64,000 bases of DNA from Firmicutes bacterium UBA4795 (GTDB lineage Bacteria; Bacillota; Desulfotomaculia; Desulfotomaculales; Nap2-2B). Below are positions 49,905 to 59,239 of the stretch, piece after piece. The stretch covers positions 16,406 through 80,405 of the forward strand of contig DHGP01000016.1 of NCBI GenBank assembly GCA_002402825.1, in the 5' to 3' direction. The notes beneath the pieces were generated by a model that did no database searches, had not been told where the DNA came from, and was given only the letters and a program-made list of their open reading frames with translations. The position numbers were made by a program, and so were the translations under genes. Positions within the stretch are counted from its first letter, which is position 1, and each line of letters opens with the position of its first letter.

Positions 49905-51521
49905 TTAAGATTTAAAGGTAGCTACAGCAACATTCAATTCTTCAGCTAAAGATAATAATTCGTTTGCGGCCGCGGCTATTTCTTCGGTAGTAGCTGCTTG
50001 CTCTTCGGTTAAGGCTGAAGCTTGTTGTGCCCCAGCGGCCGTTTCTTCAGCGGCGGTAGTAATTTCTCCTGTTTTAGATGCTGCTTCTTGAAAATTTTGA
50101 ATCATCCGTTCTAATTCCTTGATTATCATTTTATTTCCTTCTTTTAAAATAGCCATACTTTTGTCCAATTGTTCACGGGCTGTTTTTGCTTTATCTTGAA
50201 CCGAAACAACTATTTGCGCAATTTCCTTTACGGATACAGATGAACCTTCAGCAAGCTTTCCAACTTCGTCGGCTACCACCGCGAAACCCCGACCGTGTTC
50301 CCCGGCCCGAGCAGCCTCAATAGCTGCATTTAAGGCTAATAATCTGGTCTGATCAGCAATATCGGTAATTACTTCCGTAGCTTGACTGATATTTTCTGTG
50401 GCTTGCGCCATTTCCTGAACATTATTTGTTACTTGATGCATAGCCAAATCTGCTGTTTCCACCAAAACTTTCTGGACTTCATTTTGCAGTTTTACCGCGG
50501 CATTATTTACTTCTTGCATAATGGTATTAATAGCTTCCAGATTACGAGCCTGTGATTCTGCCCCTGTAGCAATATGCTGAACTGCGCCGGCCGACTGCTG
50601 ACCTAACTGGCCTGCTTCTTGGGTAGCTCTTTGTAAGGAGTGACCTTGATTTACCAGTTTATCGCTGCTTTTTTTTACCTGTAAAACTACGGCGGCAAAT
50701 TTACTTAATAATTGATTAAAATAACAAGCAATCTTTCCTGTTTCATCAGCCGCGATCACTGGCAAACGTACGGTTAAATCAGTTTCCTGTTCGGCATATA
50801 TTTTTAAGCGCTTGGATAACGTAACCAGCATTGCAGAAACAGATTGTAACATTACTATTGCTGAGACGCAAGAAAATATCACAATAATTACAGCGGTAAA
50901 TAAAAACATCCGTACAGGAATATGGGCAATTTCTAACTTATCAAACATTAAAGCTAATAGATTTAGCCTGGCAACACCTACCACGCTTAAAGTAATTAAA
51001 CTGGCCAGAATTAAACCTATTAAACCAGTACCGATTCTTAAAGATAAAGGCAAGTATTGATCCTGTCCATTGGCAAAAGCTACTTCGGCATATTTTTCTT
51101 CCAAATTCCTAATGGCCAACAAATAAAAAGGCAAACCATAAACAAAGACGGCGGCTATTCCTGCACATATACCTAAAATTAAGATTAATGGTTGGGACCA
51201 ATTTTCAAAAGCAATAATTAAAACTGGTTCATAAACAGCATAGCATACGACAAAAACAAGCTCAACCACAGGGAAAAATGAAAGGGCACGTTGCGCCTTT
51301 CCCCGGTCCTCCTTTTGGGTTAGCGCCGGAAAAGTAAAATAGTTAAAATAAATCAACATTATTGCTAAAATAAAAAACAAACCCGCTAATACCCGTACAC
51401 TCAAGGCAGCTTCAATTAGCTGTCCGAAGGTGGCCAATCCCGAAAAGTTGATAGTAATAAACCAAAGAATAGTTCCTATAACATACATCCCTAAAAGATA
51501 TAAGTTTACCCGCCAACGCAT
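49905..51521 (-). CDS. Methyl-accepting chemotaxis protein, multi-TM sensor
   Basis: 538 residues. Six N-terminal membrane helices (about 5-25, 40-60, 82-104, 109-135, 165-190, 204-228) replace the usual periplasmic ligand domain. A HAMP-like region (about 230-280) and the signalling coiled coil follow, with the conserved hairpin tip (LLALNAAIEAARAGEHGRGFAVVADEVGKLAE). A Glu/Gln/Ala-rich adaptation region is near the end. The sensing domain is membrane-embedded, so a hydrophobic or membrane-state signal is possible. Family call secure. Confidence 0.93.
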   Translation of the reverse strand: MRWRVNLYLLGMYVIGTILWFITINFSGLATFGQLIEAALSVRVLAGLFFILAIMLIYFNYFTFPALTQKEDRGKAQRALSFFPVVELVFVVCYAVYEPVLIIAFENWSQPLILILGICAGIAAVFVYGLPFYLLAIRNLEEKYAEVAFANGQDQYLPLSLRIGTGLIGLILASLITLSVVGVARLNLLALMFDKLEIAHIPVRMFLFTAVIIVIFSCVSAIVMLQSVSAMLVTLSKRLKIYAEQETDLTVRLPVIAADETGKIACYFNQLLSKFAAVVLQVKKSSDKLVNQGHSLQRATQEAGQLGQQSAGAVQHIATGAESQARNLEAINTIMQEVNNAAVKLQNEVQKVLVETADLAMHQVTNNVQEMAQATENISQATEVITDIADQTRLLALNAAIEAARAGEHGRGFAVVADEVGKLAEGSSVSVKEIAQIVVSVQDKAKTAREQLDKSMAILKEGNKMIIKELERMIQNFQEAASKTGEITTAAEETAAGAQQASALTEEQAATTEEIAAAANELLSLAEELNVAVATFKS

Positions 51522-51534
51522 TAATAATCACCAC

Positions 51535-51648
51535 CTAAAAAAGACTTTTGAACGACAAACTTGATCTCCATAGGTCTAATAAAACTTCCATAGAAACATC
51601 CTTTTCTGTTTCCTTTTGCGATAATTGATGCTCCTCCTTTGCCATCAT
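51535..51648 (-). CDS. Possible small ORF before the chemoreceptor
   Basis: 37 residues (MMAKEEHQLSQKETEKDV..., ending SSLSFKSLF) starting at ATG 51648 with GGAGACAGG eight bases upstream (51657-51665). It ends 14 bases before the chemoreceptor start. It may be a small protein or a leader for translational coupling. No homology known to me. Confidence 0.35.
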   Translation of the reverse strand: MMAKEEHQLSQKETEKDVSMEVLLDLWRSSLSFKSLF

Positions 51649-51901
51649 TAATTGTTCCTGTCTCCAATTAACCCATCCTTTCTATGTCTCAAAAATTTAT
51701 TTAGCTAATTTTATTTCCTTTTTAAATAATTTTCAAGTAAGAAGAAAAATTAGGCAGGAAAATAAAGAAGATTGGCGAATCTAATAATAAAATAGCTAAT
51801 ATAGGTATAAACAGACAAAATATAAAAATATTAGTTGTAATAATTAAAAAATTAAAGTTATAAGGCAAGGTAAATGTAAATTACAAAGATTTTATTTATA
51901 A
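51649..51901. other. Gene-free AT-rich gap before cheW
   Basis: About 250 bases, very AT-rich, with no recognisable gene, riboswitch or tRNA. It probably contains the promoter for the small ORF and chemoreceptor (minus strand), but no unambiguous -35/-10 pair could be chosen. Confidence 0.5.
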
Positions 51902-52432
51902 TTACATAATTAAGCCAAGATCGGTTTTTTTAATGGTTTTTTCCTTCGAAGCTACTTCTTTCAATGAGGACAAAAATTCCTTTTCCTTTTCCTGTTCCTC
52001 ATAGACAAAATTTATGTTTAAGAGGATAAGAAGTTGGTTATTCATAAGTACTGTTCCAATCAAATATTGGGTGTTTATTCCATCAATTAAAACGGGAGGT
52101 GGCTGAATTAAAGCAGGGTCAAATTTTTGTACGCCTAAAACACGATCGACCATCAAGCCTAATTTTATCTTTTCAATCTCAACAACAACTATGATCTTGT
52201 TGTTCGTTTCTATATTTGTTTGGAGCTTAAAGCGTTTAGCCAGGTCAATGATAGGTATAATTTGCCCCCTTAAATTTATTATCCCTTCGACGTAATCAGG
52301 GCTACCGGGAATAATAGTCATGGCCTGCGGACGAATTATTTCCAGAACATTGCTAATATCTACACCGTAAATCTGATTGACAAGCTCAAAAATTACTACT
52401 TGTTTTTCTTTAAGATTATTAACCTCAGGCAA
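51902..52432 (-). CDS. cheW: Chemotaxis adaptor CheW
   Basis: 176 residues of the CheW fold coupling receptors to CheA: VIFELVNQIYGVDISNVLEII near the start, then YVEGIINLRGQIIPIIDLAKRF, a family signature. It is longer than usual by about 20 residues at the C terminus (KEVASKEKTIKKTDLG). TTG start at 52432 behind GGTGAG. Divergent from cheA, with which it functions. Confidence 0.94.
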   Translation of the reverse strand: MPEVNNLKEKQVVIFELVNQIYGVDISNVLEIIRPQAMTIIPGSPDYVEGIINLRGQIIPIIDLAKRFKLQTNIETNNKIIVVVEIEKIKLGLMVDRVLGVQKFDPALIQPPPVLIDGINTQYLIGTVLMNNQLLILLNINFVYEEQEKEKEFLSSLKEVASKEKTIKKTDLGLIM

Positions 52433-52554
52433 GTTTTCTCACCATCCTTATTATTTTGAATTTAATGCCTGGTTAATTAGATGCTCTAAATTTCGTCAAA
52501 GTAAGATAATTTTCCTGCCTTTAAAAAATATTTTTAGAAAGGAGAAGTTTAACA

Positions 52555-54594
52555 ATGGAGCAAACCGAAATGGCGGTTTTTTTAGAGGAGCTAAATGAAA
52601 AAATACAAATTATGGACGAAAATATTTTGTCTCTTGAAAAAGGAACAAACGAGCCCAAGGTAATAGAAGAAATTTTTCGCGCTGTCCATACCATCAAAGG
52701 TTCTTCGGCTATGATGGGCTATACTGAAATAACTAATTTAGCGCACGAGATTGAAAATGTGTTTGATAAACTAAGAAGGGGTGCTTTACAAATTACTACC
52801 CCTCTAATAGATACCCTTTTGGAGACATTGGATGCCCTAAAACAATGTTATCTTTCAATTGCGGAGAACATTCCTACTCAAATATCCGTGGCCTCAGTTA
52901 TTAACAAGTTAAAAGCCCTATTGGAAACAAAAACAAAAGAAAAAGTACCTCTTTTTGAACACCAGCAGGACAATCAACAAGACATTCCTTTTTTTCTTAA
53001 CCAGTCCGAGGAAAACATTTTTTACGAGGCAAAAGCCAGTGGCCGTGAAGGATACTGGATAAATATTAAGTTAGACCCGGCTTGTCAAATGAAGACAGTG
53101 CGCGCTTTTTTAATTCTTGAAACACTTAAGCAAAAGGGAGATATTGTTAAATGTATTCCTTCAATTGAAGAAGTTCAAGAGGGCAGGTTTAACACAAGCT
53201 TTGCTACCCTTCTTTTAAGCGCCGAAAAAGAAGCGGCCATAAAAAATTTGCTTCTTTCTATTTCTGAGGTTAGTAATGTTAATATTCAGGCAATTAACCT
53301 TGAGGAATATTTAAAAGATAGCTTACCTGACGAGAAACAAAAAACTACGGTAAGTAACAAGGAAGAAAATGTTAATATAAAAACGGTCCGGGTAGATGTT
53401 TTAAAATTAGATATCCTGATGAATTTAGTAGGTGAGTTGCTTATTGAACATACCAGATTAAAGAGATTTACCAGTATTATGGAAAGTAATAAAAATACTT
53501 TGACCAAAAGCATGCAAGATATTTCTAATCATATCGCCCATATTACCAATGACCTTCAGGAAGAAATCATGAAGATAAGAATGTTACCTGTTGCTTATCT
53601 TTTTAATCGCTTTCCCCGCATGGTACGGGATATAGCCCATAAACTAGGAAAAGAAATTGACTTTGTTATTGAAGGTCAACAAACTGAATTAGATCGTAAT
53701 ATTATCGAGGCCATAGGAAACCCGCTCATTCATTTATTGCGCAATGCGATTGACCATGGCGTTGAGTTGCCTGAAGAAAGAGTTCGGTTAGGAAAACCAC
53801 GTACTGGAACCGTGAAGCTTAAAGCTGCCTACCTGGAAAATCAAATTGTAATAACTATTTCTGACGACGGCCAAGGAATAAAATTAGCTAAAATAAAAAA
53901 TATAGCCCTAAACAATGGGCTCTTAACCGCGGAAAGTACCACTAAAATTAGTGATCGGGAATTGCTTAACTTAATTTTCTTACCTGGTTTTTCTACCCGT
54001 GAGGTGGTAAACGATGTTTCCGGCCGGGGAGTAGGTATGGACATTGTAAGAAAGCAAATTGAACAAGTAAACGGGACCATAGAAATTTTTACCCAGGAAA
54101 CAATTGGCACTACCCTTACTATTAAGTTGCCCTTAACTCTAGCCATTGTTAGAGCGTTATTAGTAGAAATATATAAGCAAGTTTATGTCTTTCCTTTGGC
54201 CAATGTTTCAGAAATTATTCTGGTGAAGCCGGAAGAAATCAAGTGGATTGGCCAGAACAAAGTTATTGAAGTTCGTCATGAAGTACTACCTTTAGTAGAA
54301 ATGGCTGATTATTTTAACTATTCTAAGCCAAAAAAAGAAGAAAGATTTGAACATACATTTGTAGTCATTCTTAGCTACGGGGGTCAAAAAATAGGGATGA
54401 TTGTTGATGATCTGCTGGGGGAACAAGAAATAGTAATTAAGCCATTGGGTGAATACCTTAAAAATCAACGTGGTTTTACTGGAGCTACTATTTTAGGTGA
54501 TGGACAGCCAGCCCTAATTGTGGATGTGCGTTATCTGGTTGAAAGTCTTGGAAAAAACACCATAAGCATCTTAAATGACCTGCACATCGCCTAG
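52555..54594 (+). CDS. cheA: Chemotaxis sensor kinase CheA
   Basis: Histidine kinase of chemotaxis. The 679 residues start with an HPt domain, phospho-His45 in FRAVHTIKGSSAMMGY. A P2-like region follows (about 160-245), then a P3 dimerisation domain (about 280-345). The P4 ATPase has HLLRNAIDHGVELPEERV, SDDGQGIK and SGRGVGMDIVRKQIE, and the CheW-like P5 (about 530-670) ends the protein. AAAGGAGAAG before the ATG. It is the only plus-strand gene of the cluster. Identification secure. Confidence 0.96.
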   Translation: MEQTEMAVFLEELNEKIQIMDENILSLEKGTNEPKVIEEIFRAVHTIKGSSAMMGYTEITNLAHEIENVFDKLRRGALQITTPLIDTLLETLDALKQCYLSIAENIPTQISVASVINKLKALLETKTKEKVPLFEHQQDNQQDIPFFLNQSEENIFYEAKASGREGYWINIKLDPACQMKTVRAFLILETLKQKGDIVKCIPSIEEVQEGRFNTSFATLLLSAEKEAAIKNLLLSISEVSNVNIQAINLEEYLKDSLPDEKQKTTVSNKEENVNIKTVRVDVLKLDILMNLVGELLIEHTRLKRFTSIMESNKNTLTKSMQDISNHIAHITNDLQEEIMKIRMLPVAYLFNRFPRMVRDIAHKLGKEIDFVIEGQQTELDRNIIEAIGNPLIHLLRNAIDHGVELPEERVRLGKPRTGTVKLKAAYLENQIVITISDDGQGIKLAKIKNIALNNGLLTAESTTKISDRELLNLIFLPGFSTREVVNDVSGRGVGMDIVRKQIEQVNGTIEIFTQETIGTTLTIKLPLTLAIVRALLVEIYKQVYVFPLANVSEIILVKPEEIKWIGQNKVIEVRHEVLPLVEMADYFNYSKPKKEERFEHTFVVILSYGGQKIGMIVDDLLGEQEIVIKPLGEYLKNQRGFTGATILGDGQPALIVDVRYLVESLGKNTISILNDLHIA

Positions 54595-54607
54595 TAGAAC
54601 GTTGCCT

Positions 54608-54655
54608 CCCCCACCCTAACCCTCCCCCTTCAAAGGGGGAGGGTTAGGGTGGGGG
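54608..54655. repeat. GC-rich perfect hairpin repeat 1
   Basis: 23-base perfect arms (54608-54630 and 54633-54655; CCCCCACCCTAACCCTCCCC type) with a two-base loop. It lies between the convergent cheA and cheR ends, overlaps the last codons of cheR and probably terminates both. Same family as 63402-63446. Confidence 0.85.
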
Positions 54656-55421
54656 GACTTACCTTTTTATAAAAACAAGGAGCTATTCTTTCAAAGCCTT
54701 TTTCGGCGTAGTTTAAAATTATTTCACTGCCCCCGGTAAATAAAATTCCCTCTGGGGCAAGGGAGTGATAAAGCTTAACGTAAAGCTGGTTTTGGGCTTG
54801 GGGAGTAAAATAAATAACTACATTACGGCAAATAATTAAATTATAATTTTGGCCAAAGAAATCTTTAAGTAAGTCATGTTTTTTAAAGAAAACCTTCTGT
54901 TTAACTTGCTCCTTTATGAAGTAATGTTCACCATCTTGGTAAAAAAATCTAGCCAGGCGGTGAGGACTCACATTACGTAAGCACTCAACATTATACTTAC
55001 CGGCCATAGCCACCTTTAATATATTCGCATCTATGTCTGTAGCTTCTATTTGGTAGCGACAACTCGGAGTTAATTCTTCCAGTAAAATAGCCACTGAATA
55101 GGGTTCAGCACCGTTAGCACAGGCCGCACTCCATATTTTTAGATATTTGTTTTTTATTAATATGGGAAGAATGTTTCTTTCAAAAAATGTGAATGCTTCT
55201 TTATCGCGAAAAAACTCAGTTACGTTAATGGTAAGGGTATCTAAAAATTTTTCGTAAGTTTCCTTTGATGCTAGAAGTAAACCCAGGTAATCAGCATAAT
55301 CTTTCTTTTTCTCCCGTTCCATTAAGTTATCTATCCGGCGTTTTAACTGTTTCTCTTTATAACTGTCTAAATCCAAACAAAAATTTTGTTTTATTTGTTC
55401 CTTAAACCCTGTAAAATCCAT
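54630..55421 (-). CDS. cheR: Chemotaxis methyltransferase CheR
   Basis: SAM-dependent methylation of receptor glutamates. 263 residues: N-terminal helical domain (NLMEREKKKDYADYLGLL), then the SAM-binding core with IWSAACANGAEPYSVAILL, IEATDIDANIL and ICRNVVIYFTPQAQ. The final SPPTLTLPL is encoded inside GC-rich hairpin repeat 1, not by an original tail. Its ATG overlaps the cheD stop by one base (TAATG). Identification secure. Confidence 0.95.
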   Translation of the reverse strand: MDFTGFKEQIKQNFCLDLDSYKEKQLKRRIDNLMEREKKKDYADYLGLLLASKETYEKFLDTLTINVTEFFRDKEAFTFFERNILPILIKNKYLKIWSAACANGAEPYSVAILLEELTPSCRYQIEATDIDANILKVAMAGKYNVECLRNVSPHRLARFFYQDGEHYFIKEQVKQKVFFKKHDLLKDFFGQNYNLIICRNVVIYFTPQAQNQLYVKLYHSLAPEGILFTGGSEIILNYAEKGFERIAPCFYKKVSPPTLTLPL

Positions 55422-55903
55422 TAAATCACCCTTAGCTGACTTCCCAGGACGCGAATATACACTTTACCCGTAGTGGTATCTAAAATCATTGTCCGTCCTT
55501 GATTACCGCCTGTTTCTTGCGCCATAATCTTTATCCCGATTTGATGCAAAATTTGGCTACTTTTTTCTATATTTCGCTGACCTATTTTAAAAGTATCAAA
55601 TCCGTCAAACATTTGGGCTCCCCCTACTAACTTTGCTTCTAAATAGGCCATTTTTCCTCCGCTTTTTAACAACTCACTTACCAATAATGGAATACCTGTA
55701 TTGGCAAATTTCCCTTGTTTTATACTTTGTTGTTTGAACATAGTGCTATCAGGAAGCATAATATGGATTAAACCCCCCAATTTATTTACCCGATCGTATA
55801 AACTTACTCCTATGCAAGAACCCAGACCAAAAGTAACCAAACGGTTGGGCATTTTGGCAATTTTATATTCCGCAAGGCCAACCTGAATTTCTAAAGCCGT
55901 CAA
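55421..55903 (-). CDS. cheD: Receptor glutamine deamidase CheD
   Basis: Deamidates receptor glutamines and, in Bacillus-type systems, is regulated by CheC. About 160 residues: GLGSCIGVSLYDRVNKLGGLIHIMLPDS contains the catalytic Cys and His, with FANTGIPLLVSELLKSGG and KLVGGAQMF after it. TTG start at 55903 is preferred because GAGGG is six bases before it; TTG 55909 is too close. Next to cheR. Confidence 0.95.
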   Translation of the reverse strand: MTALEIQVGLAEYKIAKMPNRLVTFGLGSCIGVSLYDRVNKLGGLIHIMLPDSTMFKQQSIKQGKFANTGIPLLVSELLKSGGKMAYLEAKLVGGAQMFDGFDTFKIGQRNIEKSSQILHQIGIKIMAQETGGNQGRTMILDTTTGKVYIRVLGSQLRVI

Positions 55904-55961
55904 AGTCAACCCTCGCCAATAAAAATTAATTATATTACCTAATTTATTCTTGAAGGAGTAT

Positions 55962-56729
55962 TTATTTAGAAGAAGGAGTTAAAGTTAATTGATTTCGGAC
56001 ATACTTTAAAAGTTGTTCTTCATTTTCGCCATTCTCAGGATAAACTGCGCTGGCAAAATACCAGGATATTGTCTTTTCCTTTGTGGTTAAAGCACGGCTT
56101 ACTTTTTGAATTACGGTCGGTATACCTTGGGCTAACGTTGCAGGTAGCACCAACAGAAAGCTTGTTTTGCTTAAGACGATTACTGTGTCTATACTACGTA
56201 AGCTTTCTTCCAATACTTCTTTTAAATTTTTCATGCTACTACCTTTAAAGCCTTCAGGTAAAGGAGTTTTTTGTTCAGCCATAATCACTGAAAAGGGAAC
56301 TTTTGTGCGAAAGGAACGATTAATTTCTAGTTTAAGGATCTTTTTTGCTTTTTGCCAAGGGGTTTCACCAGTAATTTTTTGCACCCGGGCAAGTAATTCT
56401 TCCTTATCAAATGGCTTAACTAAAAAATCAACGGCCCCCATTTCAATGGCCCTGAGTACATTCTCCTTTTCGTGGCTAACAGATAAAATCATTACCGGCA
56501 CCAGGTTATAACGGGGGTTTTCTTTAATCCTTTCAATTGTATCCAGCCCATTTCGACCAGGTAAAATTATGTCCATAATAATCAGGTCAAAAATAGGATA
56601 GTTTCCAATATTTTTTAAGGCCTCTTCACCGCTTGCTGCTTCTGTTACTTGAAAACCCTCTTCTTCTAAAGCCCTTTTTACTTTCACCCTTACTAAAGAT
56701 GAATCATCTACGACCAAAATATTTTTCAT
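55962..56729 (-). CDS. Response regulator with degenerate GGDEF-like output
   Basis: About 255 residues. The receiver domain (about 1-120) has the phosphorylation site in LIIMDIILPG, acidic pair DD near the N terminus and the Lys of FLVKPFD. The C-terminal part (about 125-245) has the strand-helix pattern of a nucleotidyl-cyclase fold (RTKVPFSVIMAEQ ... IDTVIVLSKTSFLLVLP ... FASAVYPENGENEEQLL) but no GG(D/E)EF loop, so it should be inactive, perhaps a GTP/c-di-GMP sensor. Start ATG 56729 (GAGG at proper spacing). Confidence 0.82.
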   Translation of the reverse strand: MKNILVVDDSSLVRVKVKRALEEEGFQVTEAASGEEALKNIGNYPIFDLIIMDIILPGRNGLDTIERIKENPRYNLVPVMILSVSHEKENVLRAIEMGAVDFLVKPFDKEELLARVQKITGETPWQKAKKILKLEINRSFRTKVPFSVIMAEQKTPLPEGFKGSSMKNLKEVLEESLRSIDTVIVLSKTSFLLVLPATLAQGIPTVIQKVSRALTTKEKTISWYFASAVYPENGENEEQLLKYVRNQLTLTPSSK

Positions 56730-56742
56730 TTTCACCTCAACC

Positions 56743-57843
56743 CTATTTTGTTAAATATTGCATTCTTTCCGCCGGACTAATAATGTTGGTAATACGTACC
56801 CCAAAATTTTCATCTACCACAACTACTTCCCCTTTAGCCACCAGGGTATTATTAATTAGTACTTCAACTGGTTCATCGACCAAAGAGGCTAAATCCAAAA
56901 TAGAACCAGGAGTTAGAGAAAGTACATCTTTTATAGACCGTTTTGTTCTTCCTAAAACAACCGTTACTTTTAAAGGAATATCCAAAATAAGGTTAAATTT
57001 TTGCTGCTCCAACTTAAACTTGGTTTCTAAAGATTCAGAAATTTCCCTTTTAGGTTCTTTGAAAGGAAAAATAACTTCCTTTTTTTCTTGTTTACCTGGA
57101 AAATCTGCCTTTTCTTTTGGTAAGTTCACCTGTTCAACTTTTTGAAGTTGTTCGTATTTTTTTAAAAGTAAGGCAACCTGCTCTTTAGCCGTCTTTATGT
57201 CCATAATTTGCATAAATTCAGTATCTAACAAATTCCCAACCGTTAGCCTAAAAAATGTTACCACTAAATATCCCTGATATGAAATAAATACAGAAGGAAT
57301 GGTACTTGCTTTTAAAAAATCAACCTTAGGAGGTGAAATTTTAACCGGAAAGCCAAATAATTCAGCCAAAGAGGTCGCGGCCGTTCCAATCATTTGGTTC
57401 ATTGCTTCAGCAGCAGCACTGATTTCCATTTCCGTAAGTTCTTCATTTTCTTCCCGCTTCTTTTTACCTTCGTCTCCCATCATTAAATCAGCTATTATTG
57501 CCGTATCTGTTTGTTTTAATACTAAAACATTAAAACCTGCCAAACCATCTGTAAATTCCACGTGCACCACTATGCAGGGCACAAGAAATAAATTCTTTAA
57601 TTCTTCAGATTGGCTAATAGTCACTCTAGGGCTAGTTATACTGACTTTTTGACTAAGCAAAAGTGAAAGCGTTGTAGCCGCCGCGCCAAGCGATATATTA
57701 CCTATTTCACCCAGCGTATCTTTATCTTTTTCCGATAGCATTTCGTCTGACGACAAAAGGTGGTCTGGCAATCCTTCTTCTTTTATTGGCTTGTTTCCTA
57801 AAAGAGCGTCAATTTCTTCCTGACGCAGGATTTTGTCCGCCAT
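56743..57843 (-). CDS. fliY: Flagellar switch protein FliY
   Basis: CheY-P phosphatase and C-ring component of Gram-positive flagella. 366 residues: N-terminal CheY-P-binding EEIDALLGN, CheC-type phosphatase repeats with DTLGEIGNISLGAAATTLSLL and EAMNQMIGTAATSLAELFG, then a charged linker and a C-terminal FliN/SpoA domain (about 285-360, DIPLKVTVVLGRTKRSIKDVL). Between the response regulator and fliM. Identification secure. Confidence 0.95.
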   Translation of the reverse strand: MADKILRQEEIDALLGNKPIKEEGLPDHLLSSDEMLSEKDKDTLGEIGNISLGAAATTLSLLLSQKVSITSPRVTISQSEELKNLFLVPCIVVHVEFTDGLAGFNVLVLKQTDTAIIADLMMGDEGKKKREENEELTEMEISAAAEAMNQMIGTAATSLAELFGFPVKISPPKVDFLKASTIPSVFISYQGYLVVTFFRLTVGNLLDTEFMQIMDIKTAKEQVALLLKKYEQLQKVEQVNLPKEKADFPGKQEKKEVIFPFKEPKREISESLETKFKLEQQKFNLILDIPLKVTVVLGRTKRSIKDVLSLTPGSILDLASLVDEPVEVLINNTLVAKGEVVVVDENFGVRITNIISPAERMQYLTK

Positions 57844-57866
57844 AATTTTTCTCCTTCTTTTGCCTT

Positions 57867-58841
57867 CTAATAAAGGGCATTAACTTGGACAGCCAGGTTA
57901 CGTTTTAAAAATCCAGCCTGTACCTTAAATTTTAACTGGTCACCTATGTATAAATCTAATTCCTGGTCAGTTTTCCTGTCTAAGGTCAAAACATCCCCTT
58001 TAGCCAGAGTTAAAAAATCCTTGACCATAATAGTTGCTTCGCCTAAAACAACGTTTAATTCAACCTCTGCCTCTCCAAGCCAATAATGTATATTATTATT
58101 TATTTCTTCCGTAGCCTCAGTTGATTGGGAAAAAGTATAATACGTTGAAATCTGGGATAAAACCGGTTCTAACATAAGGTAGGGAAAGCATATATTAATT
58201 AGCCCCCGGGTGGTACCCACCACCGTGGTAAGCGTAATAACAGCCACTATTTCTGCCGGTGAAACCACCTGGTAAAGATGAGGGTTTGCTTCTATAGCTT
58301 CTAATTGAGGTTCTATATTAAAAACATCTGTCCAGGCCAGTTTTAAATATTCTAATATCTGAATATTAAACTGCCGTACTACCGACATTTCTATTTCTGT
58401 TAAATCGCGCACATGCGAGGGCATTTCCCCTGAACCACCAAACATTAAATCAATTACCGGAAAAAGAAACTGAGGATTAGTTTCCATAATTGCTAACCCT
58501 TTACATGGCTTAGCGGAAAAAACATTTAAGATAGTGGGAATAGGTATGGAGCGTATAAAATCATCAAAAGTAAATTGCTCCACCGAAGCTACCCGTACAT
58601 TGCAATTAAACCGCAGGTAAGCAGAAATAAAGCTGGACAAAAGACGGGCAAAATTATCATGTAAGGTACTTAAAGTGCGTAATTGTTCTTTAGAAAATTT
58701 ATCCGGGCGGCGGAAATTATAAATTTTATAACTGACTTTTTTCTCGGTATCTTTTAGATCTTCAACCTTTGCTTTGCCTGAAGAAAGAGCAGTTAATAAA
58801 GCATCAATTTCTGTTTGGGAAAGAATTTCCTTTTCTTTCAT
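57867..58841 (-). CDS. fliM: Flagellar switch protein FliM
   Basis: C-ring protein that receives CheY-P. 324 residues: N-terminal EILSQTEIDALLTAL (CheY-P site), a CheC-like middle domain with PTILNVFSAKPCKGLAIMETNPQFLFPVIDLMFGG, and a C-terminal SpoA domain. Usual length. Followed by fliY, 23 bases downstream. Identification secure. Confidence 0.96.
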   Translation of the reverse strand: MKEKEILSQTEIDALLTALSSGKAKVEDLKDTEKKVSYKIYNFRRPDKFSKEQLRTLSTLHDNFARLLSSFISAYLRFNCNVRVASVEQFTFDDFIRSIPIPTILNVFSAKPCKGLAIMETNPQFLFPVIDLMFGGSGEMPSHVRDLTEIEMSVVRQFNIQILEYLKLAWTDVFNIEPQLEAIEANPHLYQVVSPAEIVAVITLTTVVGTTRGLINICFPYLMLEPVLSQISTYYTFSQSTEATEEINNNIHYWLGEAEVELNVVLGEATIMVKDFLTLAKGDVLTLDRKTDQELDLYIGDQLKFKVQAGFLKRNLAVQVNALY

Positions 58842-58855
58842 TTACCCGTTTCACC

Positions 58856-59224
58856 TCACGCGCGAGCCTGCACCCGTTCAAGGGCTTGCAAAATGCGTTC
58901 TTGCTGGAATGGTTTAACTATAAAATCTTTTGCTCCGGCTTGAATGGCCTCCATTACCATAGTCTCTTGTCCCATGGCGCTACAAACAATTATTTTAGCC
59001 TTAGGATCACACGCACAAATTTTTTTAATTCCCTCAATACCATTCACCTCGGGCATGGTTATATCCATAGTTACTACATCGGGCTTCAATTCCTGGTACA
59101 GCTCAAAAGCCACCTGACCATTTTCGGCCTCCCCCACCACTTCATAACCATTTTTAATCACAATATTTTTTATCATCATGCGCATAAAAGCAGCGTCATC
59201 AACGATTAAAATGCGTTTTCCCAT
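58856..59224 (-). CDS. cheY: Chemotaxis response regulator CheY
   Basis: Single receiver domain of 122 residues that carries the signal from CheA to the flagellar motor switch. Acidic pair Asp9-Asp10, phosphoacceptor Asp54 (VVTMDITMPEVNG), Ser82 and Lys104 (FIVKPFQ) are all present. It lies between cheC and fliM, the usual Bacillota position for this gene. Identification secure. Confidence 0.96.
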   Translation of the reverse strand: MGKRILIVDDAAFMRMMIKNIVIKNGYEVVGEAENGQVAFELYQELKPDVVTMDITMPEVNGIEGIKKICACDPKAKIIVCSAMGQETMVMEAIQAGAKDFIVKPFQQERILQALERVQARA

Positions 59225-59239
59225 TTTTATTCTCCTTCT

